Part shown: piece by piece, positions 1-7,421 of the stretch | Layout of the letters: each line of letters starts with the position of its first letter | Position numbering within the stretch: position 1 is the first letter of the stretch | Origin: Myroides sp. N17-2 | GTDB lineage: Bacteria > Bacteroidota > Bacteroidia > Flavobacteriales > Flavobacteriaceae | Length of the DNA: 64,000 bases | Reading direction: 5' to 3' | Assembly: GCF_002286775.1 (NCBI RefSeq) | Contig: NZ_NSGJ01000006.1 | Location: forward strand, 83,886 to 147,885 | Position numbers and translations under genes: made by a program | The notes under the pieces: model-generated | The model's input: the letters and a program-made list of their open reading frames with translations, nothing else | Databases searched by the model: none | Told to the model about the DNA's origin: nothing

Positions 1-2
1 TT

Positions 3-293
3 GTAGAATTAGGGTATTCATTAGTAGGTTTTTATGGTTTTGAGCTTCTGTTTACGATAGGTATATTGTTTGCAATGGAAGGAATCAAAACAAGTATGCC
101 TAATAGTTTAGGTTATGTTTTTTTAGGGTTTATAACAGTTCGTTTATTAGCGAGTTATTTGTTTGTAAGAGCTGGATTAGATAGCGAGAAGGTTGACGAG
201 TTATTTAAGTATAATTTTCTATTAGTCGTGATGATTTATTTAGGAGGAGATGCTTTTGTAGCTTATCATGTTTTAAACAAAAAGGAAAATTAA
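3..293 (+). CDS. Small membrane protein upstream of atpB, 5' end outside window
   Basis: The frame is open from the first bases to a TAA at 291-293, so this is the C-terminal part (about 96 residues) of a gene that begins before the window. Three hydrophobic stretches alternate with short polar loops, and the C-terminus is lysine-rich (NKKEN), so it is an integral membrane protein. Small membrane proteins (AtpI/AtpZ-like and DUF6168-like) commonly sit just upstream of atpB in Flavobacteriaceae. Position and look fit the DUF6168-type gene, but the family name is inference from context. A TTG at 66 and an ATG at 75 are internal codons, not likely starts. It is separated from atpB by 268 bases that carry a promoter motif, so atpB need not depend on its transcription. 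Confidence 0.6.
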   Translation, partial: VELGYSLVGFYGFELLFTIGILFAMEGIKTSMPNSLGYVFLGFITVRLLASYLFVRAGLDSEKVDELFKYNFLLVVMIYLGGDAFVAYHVLNKKEN

Positions 294-512
294 GAGGTGT
301 TTTTAAAACACTTTTTTAGTGCTACTTAGTCTTTTTTTGTATTATCAATATTAACGTGTATGCTAAATAAAAAAGGTTATATCTGTATAAGATAGTCTTG
401 ATTAGTAAATAAATACACTATAATGGTTGTAATAATTCAAATTTAAAGGGAGTGTAAGTAAATATAATAAAAAAAAGTTTGATAAGAAACTATGATTGTC
501 TAAGATTTATTG

Positions 513-520
513 TAGTTTTG
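513..520 (+). promoter_or_regulatory. Likely -7 element of the atp operon promoter
   Basis: TAGTTTTG matches the flavobacterial -7 consensus TANNTTTG and lies 42 bases before the atpB start. No clear -33 TTG is seen at the usual 19-base spacing, so this is a motif call only. Confidence 0.4.
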
Positions 521-561
521 CACAAAATTTTAAGAACCATAAATATTCAAGAAGTTAAGGT

Positions 562-1758
562 ATGGTGACTCTGAAGAAATCACTGAATTTATTAGCAGCT
601 GTAATTTTTACAGCATCGTCGGTATTTTCGTACGCACAAAGTAATGCTCAAAATCTTGGAGATTCTATCCAGGAGACTGAGCAATCAATTGATGAAACTG
701 TAAATGCCGCTGAAGAGGCAGTGCATGAAGCTGTAGCAGAACATGTAGAAGGTGAGAAATCACAAGCTGAAAAAGTGCAAGAGCATATCACGCACCACTT
801 AGCAGATGATTATTCATTCATCTTTTTCTCTGATGAGGCTACTGGTAAACACTACGGATTTTCATTGCCAGTTATTTTAATAGACAATGGTCTTAAAGTA
901 TTTATGTCATCTGAGTTTAACTACGGAGAAAACGTAGTTGAAAAGGACGGACAAAACTACAAGTTATATCACGGTAAGATATACAAAACTGATGCTGCAG
1001 GTACTATTGAGTACGATGCAGAGCATCATCCAACAAATGAGAAACCACTAGATTTCTCTATTACTAAGAATGTAGCATCATTATTCTTTACTACATTTTT
1101 ATTATTCATCATGTTCTTAGGATTAGCTAAGACATACAAAAAGGGACCAAATAACCTTCCAAAAGGTTTTGCTAGAGCTTTAGAGCCTATGGTTCTTTAT
1201 GTACGTGATGAGATGGCAGTTCCGAATATCGGAAAAGACAAGTACAAAAAGTTTATGCCATACTTATTATCAGTATTCTTTTTGATTTTCTTATTGAATT
1301 TATTGGGATTGACTCCACTTGGATTTAACGTTACTGGAAGTATTTCGGTGACTGCTTGTTTAGCAATCTTCACATTTATAATCACACAGTTTTCTGCAAA
1401 TAAAGATTATTGGAAGCACATGTTCTGGATGCCAGGTGTGCCAGTACCAATGAAAATTATGTTAGCACCTATCGAAGTGTTAGGAGCTATAATCAAACCA
1501 TTCTCATTAATGGTTCGTTTATTCGCTAACATCATCGCTGGTCACTCAGTAGTATTTGGACTTATCGCTATCATCTTCGTAATGAAAGAAGCTTTAGGAA
1601 CAGGTGGTGCAATCGGAGTAGGATTTTTATTATCTACGTTCTTAGTTATCTTGGAAATATTGGTAGCGTTCTTACAGGCGTTTATTTTCACAATGTTGTC
1701 TTCTCTGTTTATCGGAATGGCAGTTGCTGAGCACGAACATGATGAAGCACATCACTAG
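562..1758 (+). CDS. atpB: F0F1 ATP synthase subunit a
   Basis: Subunit a forms the proton half-channels of F0 in the inner membrane. The proton-pathway arginine is R319 within the MVRLFAN helix, equivalent to E. coli R210, followed by the usual C-terminal hydrophobic helices. At 398 residues it is far longer than the roughly 270 of E. coli. The extra length is N-terminal: residues 1-26 look like a cleavable signal peptide ending YAQS, then comes a Glu/His-rich stretch and a folded-looking soluble segment to about residue 170. The C-terminus is also charged (EHEHDEAHH). A long, signal-bearing subunit a is known in Bacteroidota. It is the first gene of atpBEFHAG, followed by atpE after 54 bases. 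Confidence 0.96.
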   Translation: MVTLKKSLNLLAAVIFTASSVFSYAQSNAQNLGDSIQETEQSIDETVNAAEEAVHEAVAEHVEGEKSQAEKVQEHITHHLADDYSFIFFSDEATGKHYGFSLPVILIDNGLKVFMSSEFNYGENVVEKDGQNYKLYHGKIYKTDAAGTIEYDAEHHPTNEKPLDFSITKNVASLFFTTFLLFIMFLGLAKTYKKGPNNLPKGFARALEPMVLYVRDEMAVPNIGKDKYKKFMPYLLSVFFLIFLLNLLGLTPLGFNVTGSISVTACLAIFTFIITQFSANKDYWKHMFWMPGVPVPMKIMLAPIEVLGAIIKPFSLMVRLFANIIAGHSVVFGLIAIIFVMKEALGTGGAIGVGFLLSTFLVILEILVAFLQAFIFTMLSSLFIGMAVAEHEHDEAHH

Positions 1759-1812
1759 GAAATTAAGTATTAGAAAAAAGTAAAATTTGTTTAATTAATA
1801 TATACAATCATT

Positions 1813-2007
1813 ATGACAATCCCAACTATTATTGGTGCAGGTCTTATCGTAATCGGAGCTGGTTACGGTTTAGGTAAAATTGGTTCTTCTGCAATGGACG
1901 CTATTGCTCGTCAACCAGAAGCTGCTGGAAAAATCCAAACTGCAATGATTATTATTGGAGCTTTATTAGAAGGTTTAGCATTCGGTGCTTTAATCTTAGG
2001 TAAATAG
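1813..2007 (+). CDS. atpE: F0F1 ATP synthase subunit c
   Basis: This 64-residue protein is a two-helix hairpin with the conserved polar loop RQPE at residues 33-36. The ion-carrying carboxylate is E53 in the second helix. It is followed by G54 rather than the Ser/Thr that helps bind sodium in Na+-type c subunits, so a proton-driven rotor is the better inference. The first helix is rich in glycine and alanine, as needed for c-ring packing. It lies between atpB and atpF. The 95-base gap downstream contains a strong stem-loop, which may matter because c is needed in about ten copies per complex. Confidence 0.96.
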   Translation: MTIPTIIGAGLIVIGAGYGLGKIGSSAMDAIARQPEAAGKIQTAMIIIGALLEGLAFGALILGK

Positions 2008-2025
2008 TCCAAGACAAGTAAAAAG

Positions 2026-2058
2026 AGTTTATCTGCAACGGTTGGTTGCAGGTAAACT
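2026..2058 (+). other. Intercistronic stem-loop between atpE and atpF
   Basis: The arms AGTTTATCTGCAAC (2026-2039) and GTTGCAGGTAAACT (2045-2058) pair over 14 positions, one of them a G-U wobble, around a 5-base loop. No T-run follows the 3' arm, so it is not a standard intrinsic terminator. It could act as an RNA-stability or processing element after atpE. Confidence 0.75.
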
Positions 2059-2102
2059 TCTTAATTAAACAACATAGGTATTAAAAAGTATAATTTTATA
2101 TA

Positions 2103-2603
2103 ATGGATAAATTAATTAACGATTTCAGTTTTGGATTATTTTTCTGGCAGTTTATCATTTTAGTGGTAATTGTATTTATATTAGGAAAATTCGCATGGAA
2201 ACCAATTGTAAATGCTTTAGAGGCTCGTGAAGAGGGAATCGCTGATGCATTAGCAGCTGCTGAAAATGCTAAAAGAGAAATGGCTAATTTAAAAGCTGAT
2301 AACGAGAAATTATTAGCAGAAGCTCGTACTGAGCGTGATGCTTTAATTAAAGAAGCTCGTGAGATTAAAGAGAAAATGTTAGCTGATGCTAAAGCTGAAG
2401 GTGAAGCTGTAGGTGAGAAAATGATTGCTCAAGCTAAAGCTGCTATCGCAAGTGAAAAAGCTGCTGCTATCGTTGAGTTAAAAACTCAAGTTTCTTCTAT
2501 TTCTATCGAAATCGCTGAAAAATTATTAAAAGAACAATTAGCTAACACTGAAGCTCAAGCAAAATTGGTTGAGAAGATGTTAGACGAAGTTAAATTAAAC
2601 TAA
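2103..2603 (+). CDS. atpF: F0F1 ATP synthase subunit b
   Basis: Subunit b is the peripheral stalk that holds the F1 head against rotation. The 166-residue protein has one N-terminal membrane helix (about residues 10-28, with FFWQFIILVVIV) and then a long Ala/Glu/Lys-rich coiled coil to the end, the usual architecture and length. The family motif KFAWKPI follows the membrane helix. It is 13 bases ahead of atpH, so the two are probably translated together. Codon choice is heavily biased to preferred codons (GCT, GAA, AAA), as for highly expressed genes. Confidence 0.95.
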   Translation: MDKLINDFSFGLFFWQFIILVVIVFILGKFAWKPIVNALEAREEGIADALAAAENAKREMANLKADNEKLLAEARTERDALIKEAREIKEKMLADAKAEGEAVGEKMIAQAKAAIASEKAAAIVELKTQVSSISIEIAEKLLKEQLANTEAQAKLVEKMLDEVKLN

Positions 2604-2616
2604 TAAAAGGATCATT

Positions 2617-3153
2617 ATGATAAGCACTAGAGCAGCTGCAAGATATGCAAAAGCAATGCTAGAAGTTTCTGTTGAAAAAGGAAATGCTGAAGCTATTAAT
2701 AGCGATATGATCTTGATCTCTGAATCAGTTTCTCAAAGTGAAGACTTAAAAGTATTCTTAACTAATCCTACTATCACTGGTGAGATTAAATTAAGTGCTT
2801 TAGTAGAAGTATTCGCTAATGTTGATCAAAGTACAAAAGAGTTGTTTAAAGTGCTTAAAGCAAATAATAGATTCGAAATATTAGGATCTATAGCTTTAAA
2901 GTTCCAAGAACAATATGACACTTTGAAAGGTATAGAGAAAGTTGTAGTTACTACAGCTATCCCAATGGATGCCGCTTTAGAGAGCAAAGTTTTATCTAAA
3001 GTTCAAAGTTTAGCTCCTGGAAAACAGATTGTTATTTCAAACATAGTAGATGCTTCTATCTTAGGAGGATTTATCTTGAAAATGGGAGATAAACAGTACA
3101 ATGCTTCAATAGCGAGTCAATTACAAGTTTTAAAAAGAGAATTAACTAATTAA
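2617..3153 (+). CDS. atpH: F0F1 ATP synthase subunit delta
   Basis: Delta (OSCP) links the b stalk to the top of the alpha-beta hexamer. The 178-residue length is normal. The N-terminal helical domain starts with the family-typical ARYAKAMLEVS, and the C-terminal region carries the conserved segment ILGGFILKMGDKQYNASI (about residues 147-164), equivalent to the GG-hooking motif of other delta subunits. It follows atpF closely and precedes atpA after 41 bases, where a small hairpin lies. Confidence 0.95.
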   Translation: MISTRAAARYAKAMLEVSVEKGNAEAINSDMILISESVSQSEDLKVFLTNPTITGEIKLSALVEVFANVDQSTKELFKVLKANNRFEILGSIALKFQEQYDTLKGIEKVVVTTAIPMDAALESKVLSKVQSLAPGKQIVISNIVDASILGGFILKMGDKQYNASIASQLQVLKRELTN

Positions 3154-3162
3154 AAAATCACC

Positions 3163-3178
3163 GCACGAATGTTCGTGT
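3163..3178 (+). other. Small stem-loop between atpH and atpA
   Basis: CACGA (3164-3168) pairs with TCGTG (3173-3177) around the loop ATGT, with a G-U pair possible outside. It is short, and is noted because two other atp gaps also carry hairpins. Confidence 0.4.
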
Positions 3179-3194
3179 ATAAACATAGATAAAA

Positions 3195-4769
3195 ATGGCG
3201 GAAATTAAACCAGCTGAAATATCAGCGATTTTAAAGAAACAATTATCTGGATTTAACTCAGAGGCTTCTTTAGAAGAAGTAGGAACGGTACTTGAAGTAG
3301 GAGATGGTGTTGCTCGTGTTTACGGGTTGACAAATGCTGAATACGGAGAGCTAGTTGTATTCGAGAATGGACTAGAAGCAATGGTACAAAACCTTGTAGA
3401 GGATAACGTAGGTATTGTATTGTTAGGAGCTCCTACTGGTGTTAAAGAGGGGTCTATCGTAAAAAGAACAGGTCGTATCGCATCACTTAAAGTAGGTGAG
3501 AAAATGGTAGGACGTGTTGTTAATACATTAGGTCTTCCTATAGATGGTAAAGGTGCTATCGAAGGTGATTTATATGAGATGCCTTTAGAGCGTAAAGCTC
3601 CTGGGGTTATCTACCGTCAACCAGTAACTGAACCATTACAAACAGGTATTAAGTCTGTAGATGCAATGATTCCAGTTGGACGTGGACAACGTGAGTTAGT
3701 AATCGGTGACCGTCAGACAGGTAAAACAACTGTTTGTATCGATACTATCTTAAATCAAAAAGAATTTTACGATGCTGGGCAACCAGTATATTGTATATAT
3801 GTAGCTATTGGACAAAAAGCTTCTACTGTAGCAGGTATTGCTAAAACTTTAGAAGATAAAGGTGCAATGGACTATACTATTATCGTTGCTGCTAATGCTT
3901 CTGACCCTGCTCCAATGCAAGTTTACTCTGCAATGGCTGGTGCTGCTATCGGAGAGTACTTCCGTGATACAGGACGTCCTGCATTAATTATCTATGATGA
4001 TTTATCTAAACAAGCGGTAGCTTACCGTGAGATGTCATTAATCTTACGTCGTCCACCAGGTCGTGAAGCTTACCCTGGAGACGTTTTCTATCTTCACTCT
4101 AGATTATTAGAGCGTGCTGCTCGTATTATCGGTGATGATGAAATCGCTAAGAATATGAATGACTTACCAGAGTCTATCAGACCATTCGTTAAAGGTGGTG
4201 GTTCATTAACTGCTCTTCCTATTATCGAAACTCAAGCTGGTGACGTTTCTGCGTATATCCCAACTAACGTAATTTCGATTACTGATGGACAGATATTCTT
4301 AGAATCTGACTTATTTAACTCTGGTGTACGTCCAGCGATCAACGTTGGTATCTCTGTATCTCGTGTTGGTGGTTCTGCTCAGATTAAATCAATGAAGAAA
4401 GTAGCTGGTACATTAAAACTTGACCAAGCTCAATACCGTGAGTTAGAAGCTTTCGCTAAGTTTGGTTCTGATTTAGATGCTGCTACAATGAACGTTATCT
4501 CTAAAGGACAACGTAACGTAGAGATCTTAAAACAAGCTGTTAACGATCCTTACACTGTAGAAGATCAAGTTGCTATTATCTATGCTGGTTCTAAAAACCT
4601 TTTAAGAAATGTACCTGTTAACAAGGTGAAAGAATTCGAAAAAGATTATTTAGACGCTTTAAACTCTCGTCATAGAGATGTATTAAATGCTTTAAAAGCT
4701 GGAAAATTCAGTGATGAGCAGACTTCTGTTCTTGAAAAAGTAGCTAAAGAGATTTCTGCAAAATATTAA
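3195..4769 (+). CDS. atpA: F0F1 ATP synthase subunit alpha
   Basis: Alpha is the non-catalytic nucleotide-binding subunit of the F1 hexamer. The 524 residues cover the N-terminal beta-barrel domain, the Walker A loop GDRQTGKT (171-178), the Walker B strand ending LIIYDDLSK (about 264-272), and the SRVGG segment with the arginine that reaches into the catalytic site (R390). Length and order are normal for the family. The catalytic partner beta (atpD) is not in this operon. The gene is followed by a 69-base gap with an elaborate hairpin and then atpG. Confidence 0.98.
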   Translation: MAEIKPAEISAILKKQLSGFNSEASLEEVGTVLEVGDGVARVYGLTNAEYGELVVFENGLEAMVQNLVEDNVGIVLLGAPTGVKEGSIVKRTGRIASLKVGEKMVGRVVNTLGLPIDGKGAIEGDLYEMPLERKAPGVIYRQPVTEPLQTGIKSVDAMIPVGRGQRELVIGDRQTGKTTVCIDTILNQKEFYDAGQPVYCIYVAIGQKASTVAGIAKTLEDKGAMDYTIIVAANASDPAPMQVYSAMAGAAIGEYFRDTGRPALIIYDDLSKQAVAYREMSLILRRPPGREAYPGDVFYLHSRLLERAARIIGDDEIAKNMNDLPESIRPFVKGGGSLTALPIIETQAGDVSAYIPTNVISITDGQIFLESDLFNSGVRPAINVGISVSRVGGSAQIKSMKKVAGTLKLDQAQYRELEAFAKFGSDLDAATMNVISKGQRNVEILKQAVNDPYTVEDQVAIIYAGSKNLLRNVPVNKVKEFEKDYLDALNSRHRDVLNALKAGKFSDEQTSVLEKVAKEISAKY

Positions 4770-4778
4770 GAAATAATG

Positions 4779-4821
4779 TTTGTCTACAAGTACGGTCGCA
4801 AGACTACTACTTGTAGGCGAA
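4779..4821 (+). other. Long intercistronic stem-loop between atpA and atpG
   Basis: The arms 4779-4792 (TTTGTCTACAAGTA) and 4808-4821 (TACTTGTAGGCGAA) pair over 14 positions with two G-U wobbles. The enclosed segment forms a second small stem, GTC/GAC, capped by a GCAA tetraloop of the GNRA type (4796-4804). There is no T-run after it. The nested structure argues for an RNA element rather than a terminator. Confidence 0.7.
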
Positions 4822-4838
4822 TTTATATATAAATTACA

Positions 4839-5699
4839 ATGGCAAACCTTAAGGAAATACGTAATAGGATTTCATCAATCGGATCGACTATGCAGATTAC
4901 ATCTGCTATGAAGATGGTATCTGCAGCTAAGTTAAAAAAAGCTACTGATACTATTATGGCAATGCGTCCATATTCAGAAAAGTTGACTGAATTGATTCAA
5001 AATGTTAGCGCAACTTTAGAAGGTGATAATTCTGGAGTATATTCTCAAACTAGAGAGGTTAAGAATGTTCTTTTAGTTGTAGTCACTTCAAACAGAGGTT
5101 TGTGTGGTGGATTTAATGCTAATATCATTAAGCAAATAAATGCACTTAAAGCAACGCAATATAAAGACGTTAACGTTGATTTATTGACTATTGGTAAGAA
5201 AGGTCACGATATATTACGTAAGAGTTTTACTGTAATTGAGAATAGAAGTGATTTGTTTGATCATGTAGATTTTGCAAATTGTGCTGTTATTGCAGAGCAG
5301 ATGATGAATGCTTTTGTTGAAGAGAAGTATGATTCAATTCAGATTGTATACAATCAATTTAAAAATGCTGCGACGCAAGATGTAGTGACTGAACAGTTTT
5401 TACCATTGTTACCTGTAGAGACTGGTGAAGTAGCTAGCTCTGATTATATTTATGAGCCATCTAAAGAAGAAATCATTAGTACTTTGATTCCTTTATCTTT
5501 AAAAACTCAATTATTAAAAGCTGTGGCTGATTCTGTTGCTTCTGAACATGGTGCTCGTATGACTGCTATGCACAAGGCTACTGATAACGCTCAGGAACTT
5601 AGAAACGACTTGACATTGACTTATAATAAAGCACGTCAAGCTGCGATTACAAATGAAATTTTAGAGATTGTTGGTGGTGCGGAAGCATTAAACAACTAG
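4839..5699 (+). CDS. atpG: F0F1 ATP synthase subunit gamma
   Basis: Gamma is the central rotor shaft. At 286 residues it has the standard N-terminal helix with KEIRNRISSIGSTMQITSAM, the conserved SNRGLCGGFN motif (about residues 84-93), and the C-terminal coiled-coil helix with the family segment ending TNEILEIVGGAEAL. It is the last gene of the operon and is followed directly by an intrinsic terminator. Beta and epsilon genes do not follow. In flavobacteria atpD-atpC usually form a separate locus. Confidence 0.97.
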   Translation: MANLKEIRNRISSIGSTMQITSAMKMVSAAKLKKATDTIMAMRPYSEKLTELIQNVSATLEGDNSGVYSQTREVKNVLLVVVTSNRGLCGGFNANIIKQINALKATQYKDVNVDLLTIGKKGHDILRKSFTVIENRSDLFDHVDFANCAVIAEQMMNAFVEEKYDSIQIVYNQFKNAATQDVVTEQFLPLLPVETGEVASSDYIYEPSKEEIISTLIPLSLKTQLLKAVADSVASEHGARMTAMHKATDNAQELRNDLTLTYNKARQAAITNEILEIVGGAEALNN

Positions 5700-5720
5700 T
5701 CTAACAAGATATTTTATAAA

Positions 5721-5747
5721 GGCCACTCAATCGAGTGGCTTTTTTTT
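5721..5747 (+). terminator. Terminator of the atp operon
   Basis: GCCACTC and GAGTGGC pair around the loop AATC, followed by eight T. It lies 22 bases after the atpG stop. Confidence 0.9.
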
Positions 5748-5772
5748 GTCATATATATATCTATTTGGTGAC

Positions 5773-5933
5773 TTTAACCCATAATACGCAATAGACATAT
5801 AAACGAAAAGTAATTATACATAATAGGTCTGAATTAGCGATTAAAGCATACTATAGTATGGTTTTAGAGCTAATGAAAGAGCTATAAAGTAGAATTGCTT
5901 TGTAGTATTTGACTAATGCGGAATGTGGGTTTA
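5773..5933 (+). repeat. 161 bp palindromic dispersed element, copy A
   Basis: This is one of three copies in the window (the others are at 20743-20903, reversed, and 49854-50014). All three align without gaps. Blocks such as AAACGAAAAGTAATTATACA, ATAGGTCTGAATTAG and AAGTAGAATTGCTTTGTAGT are identical in all of them. The exact centre holds the palindrome CATACTATAGTATG (5847-5860), and the two halves are imperfect reverse complements over about 78 bases, with ends TAACCCA and TGGGTTTA bounded by TA. There is no reading frame. It lies in the convergent gap after the atp terminator. The rest of this gap (5934-6173) shows no recognisable feature. Confidence 0.85.
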
Positions 5934-6173
5934 ATTTTAGTTATGTTGTATTGATCTTATCTGTGGTGAGTGCAGCTTGTATTAAGCTAACGAGGTCATT
6001 CAGTAGCATGGTTTAATAAAGGGGTTGATACAGAATATAGAATGATTTGTGGTGTTTTATTAGACGAAACATATTGGTTGTATATTAAAGTTCGTTATGT
6101 GTTCTTTTTTTAATGTTTTTAGTGTGTTTTAAGAAATCTAGATGTTTAGTTGATGTTGTTTGTTGGTGGAAAT

Positions 6174-6204
6174 AAAAAAAGCCGCTTAAATTGCTTTAAG
6201 CGGC
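6174..6204 (-). terminator. Terminator of the endonuclease-family gene
   Basis: GCCGCTTAAA (6181-6190) and TTTAAGCGGC (6195-6204) form a perfect 10 bp stem around TTGC. On the minus strand it is followed by seven T (6174-6180). Confidence 0.9.
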
Positions 6205-6221
6205 TTCTCTATGAATTGTAA

Positions 6222-7286
6222 TTATTTCATTTCTCTAATTAAGTAAATGTAAACAGGGAAGTGATCACTATAACCAGGTTCTCCATTGCTATTTCTTAGT
6301 GGATATCCTTTATATTGACCTGTTGGTTGTACCATAAAAGGTTTTTTATAGATACGTGCTTTCCAGAATCCCCACGCAGAGTAGTCTCCTCTCATGTATG
6401 GTTCAGTCACTACCATTTGATCAAATACATCCCAAGCATCACGGTAAGCTAAAGTACCTAAACCATCTTTAGACATTTTTTCCATTGGATTGAATAGTCC
6501 TTGAGGCTTTAGATCTTCTTTTTTACCTGCAGTTTGAAGTACTTTTTTCATACTGTTGTTGTAAGGTCCATCATTCATATCTCCCATTGTAATTACCTTA
6601 GCATTTGGGTTGATAGTATATAATGAATCGATAATCTTCTTGTTCAGAGCTGCAGCAGCTTCACGAAGTGGGCTACTTTTCTTTTCTCCACCAACTCTAG
6701 AAGGCCAGTGATTAACGATGAAATGTACTTCTTCACCATCTAAATTACCGCTAACTAATAATTGATCACGAGTATAGATACGAACACCTTTCTCACCTGT
6801 TGTTCTATCTACTTTATTCATATCATAGATATAAAGTGGATGAGCTGTAGAGTTCGTTACTTTGAAGTGTTTCTTTTGGTATAATAAAGCAACGTCAATA
6901 CCACGTCTATCAGGAGAGTCAAAGTGCGCTATCCCATAATCTCCAGGAGCTAATAGTGGTTGACGTACTAGGTCTTCTAGTACCCCTCTGTTCTCGATTT
7001 CGGCAACACCTATAATGGCAGGCATTTTAGTGTTGTCGTCTGTGCCTATTTGTGACATTACCTTAGCTAAGTTGCTAAGTTTCTTATTGTATTTTTTTGA
7101 TGTCCAAGCTTGCGCTCCTGTTGGAGTCCACTCTTCATCGTAGATCTTAGGATCTCTAATTGTGTCAAACAAGTTTTCACAGTTGTAAAATGCAATTGTC
7201 TGAATTTCATACTTTTTCTCTTGTGCTTGTGCCCCTAAACCAAGGAAAACCAAGAGTAAAAAGAGCTTTTGAAGTTTGATGTACAT
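6222..7286 (-). CDS. Secreted endonuclease/exonuclease/phosphatase family protein
   Basis: The 354-residue protein starts with a signal peptide (about 1-21, ending AQAQ), then the DNase I-like metal-dependent hydrolase fold. Motifs seen in order are FYNCENLFD, AEIENR, NHWPSR, GDMND and SDHFPV, carrying the usual Asn, Glu, His and Asp metal and catalytic positions. Family members cleave phosphodiester bonds in nucleic acids or small phosphoesters. It is divergent from, and shares a 135-base promoter region with, a TonB receptor and a DUF5689 lipoprotein. Such grouping suggests a scavenging system for extracellular nucleic acid or another phosphoester, which is inference. Substrate cannot be read from the sequence. 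Confidence 0.88.
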   Translation of the reverse strand: MYIKLQKLFLLLVFLGLGAQAQEKKYEIQTIAFYNCENLFDTIRDPKIYDEEWTPTGAQAWTSKKYNKKLSNLAKVMSQIGTDDNTKMPAIIGVAEIENRGVLEDLVRQPLLAPGDYGIAHFDSPDRRGIDVALLYQKKHFKVTNSTAHPLYIYDMNKVDRTTGEKGVRIYTRDQLLVSGNLDGEEVHFIVNHWPSRVGGEKKSSPLREAAAALNKKIIDSLYTINPNAKVITMGDMNDGPYNNSMKKVLQTAGKKEDLKPQGLFNPMEKMSKDGLGTLAYRDAWDVFDQMVVTEPYMRGDYSAWGFWKARIYKKPFMVQPTGQYKGYPLRNSNGEPGYSDHFPVYIYLIREMK

Positions 7287-7328
7287 AACTAGGTTAAATT
7301 AAAGTAAAGAATTGTCTTATTTCTATGA

Positions 7329-7336
7329 CAAAAATA
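7329..7336 (-). promoter_or_regulatory. Likely -7 element for the endonuclease-family gene
   Basis: On the minus strand this reads TATTTTTG, matching TANNTTTG, 43 bases before the start codon. No convincing -33 box was found. Confidence 0.35.
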
Positions 7337-7357
7337 GCTAATATTATTATAATAACA

Positions 7358-7365
7358 TACCTTTG
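7358..7365 (+). promoter_or_regulatory. Likely -7 element for the TonB receptor operon
   Basis: TACCTTTG matches TANNTTTG and lies 56 bases before the start at 7422. It is 21 bases from the divergent -7 motif, so the two promoters overlap and could be co-regulated. Confidence 0.4.
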
Positions 7366-7421
7366 TGATAGAAATAACCTTAAGGTTTTTTTTAACATAG
7401 CACTTTAATCATTTTTAATTT

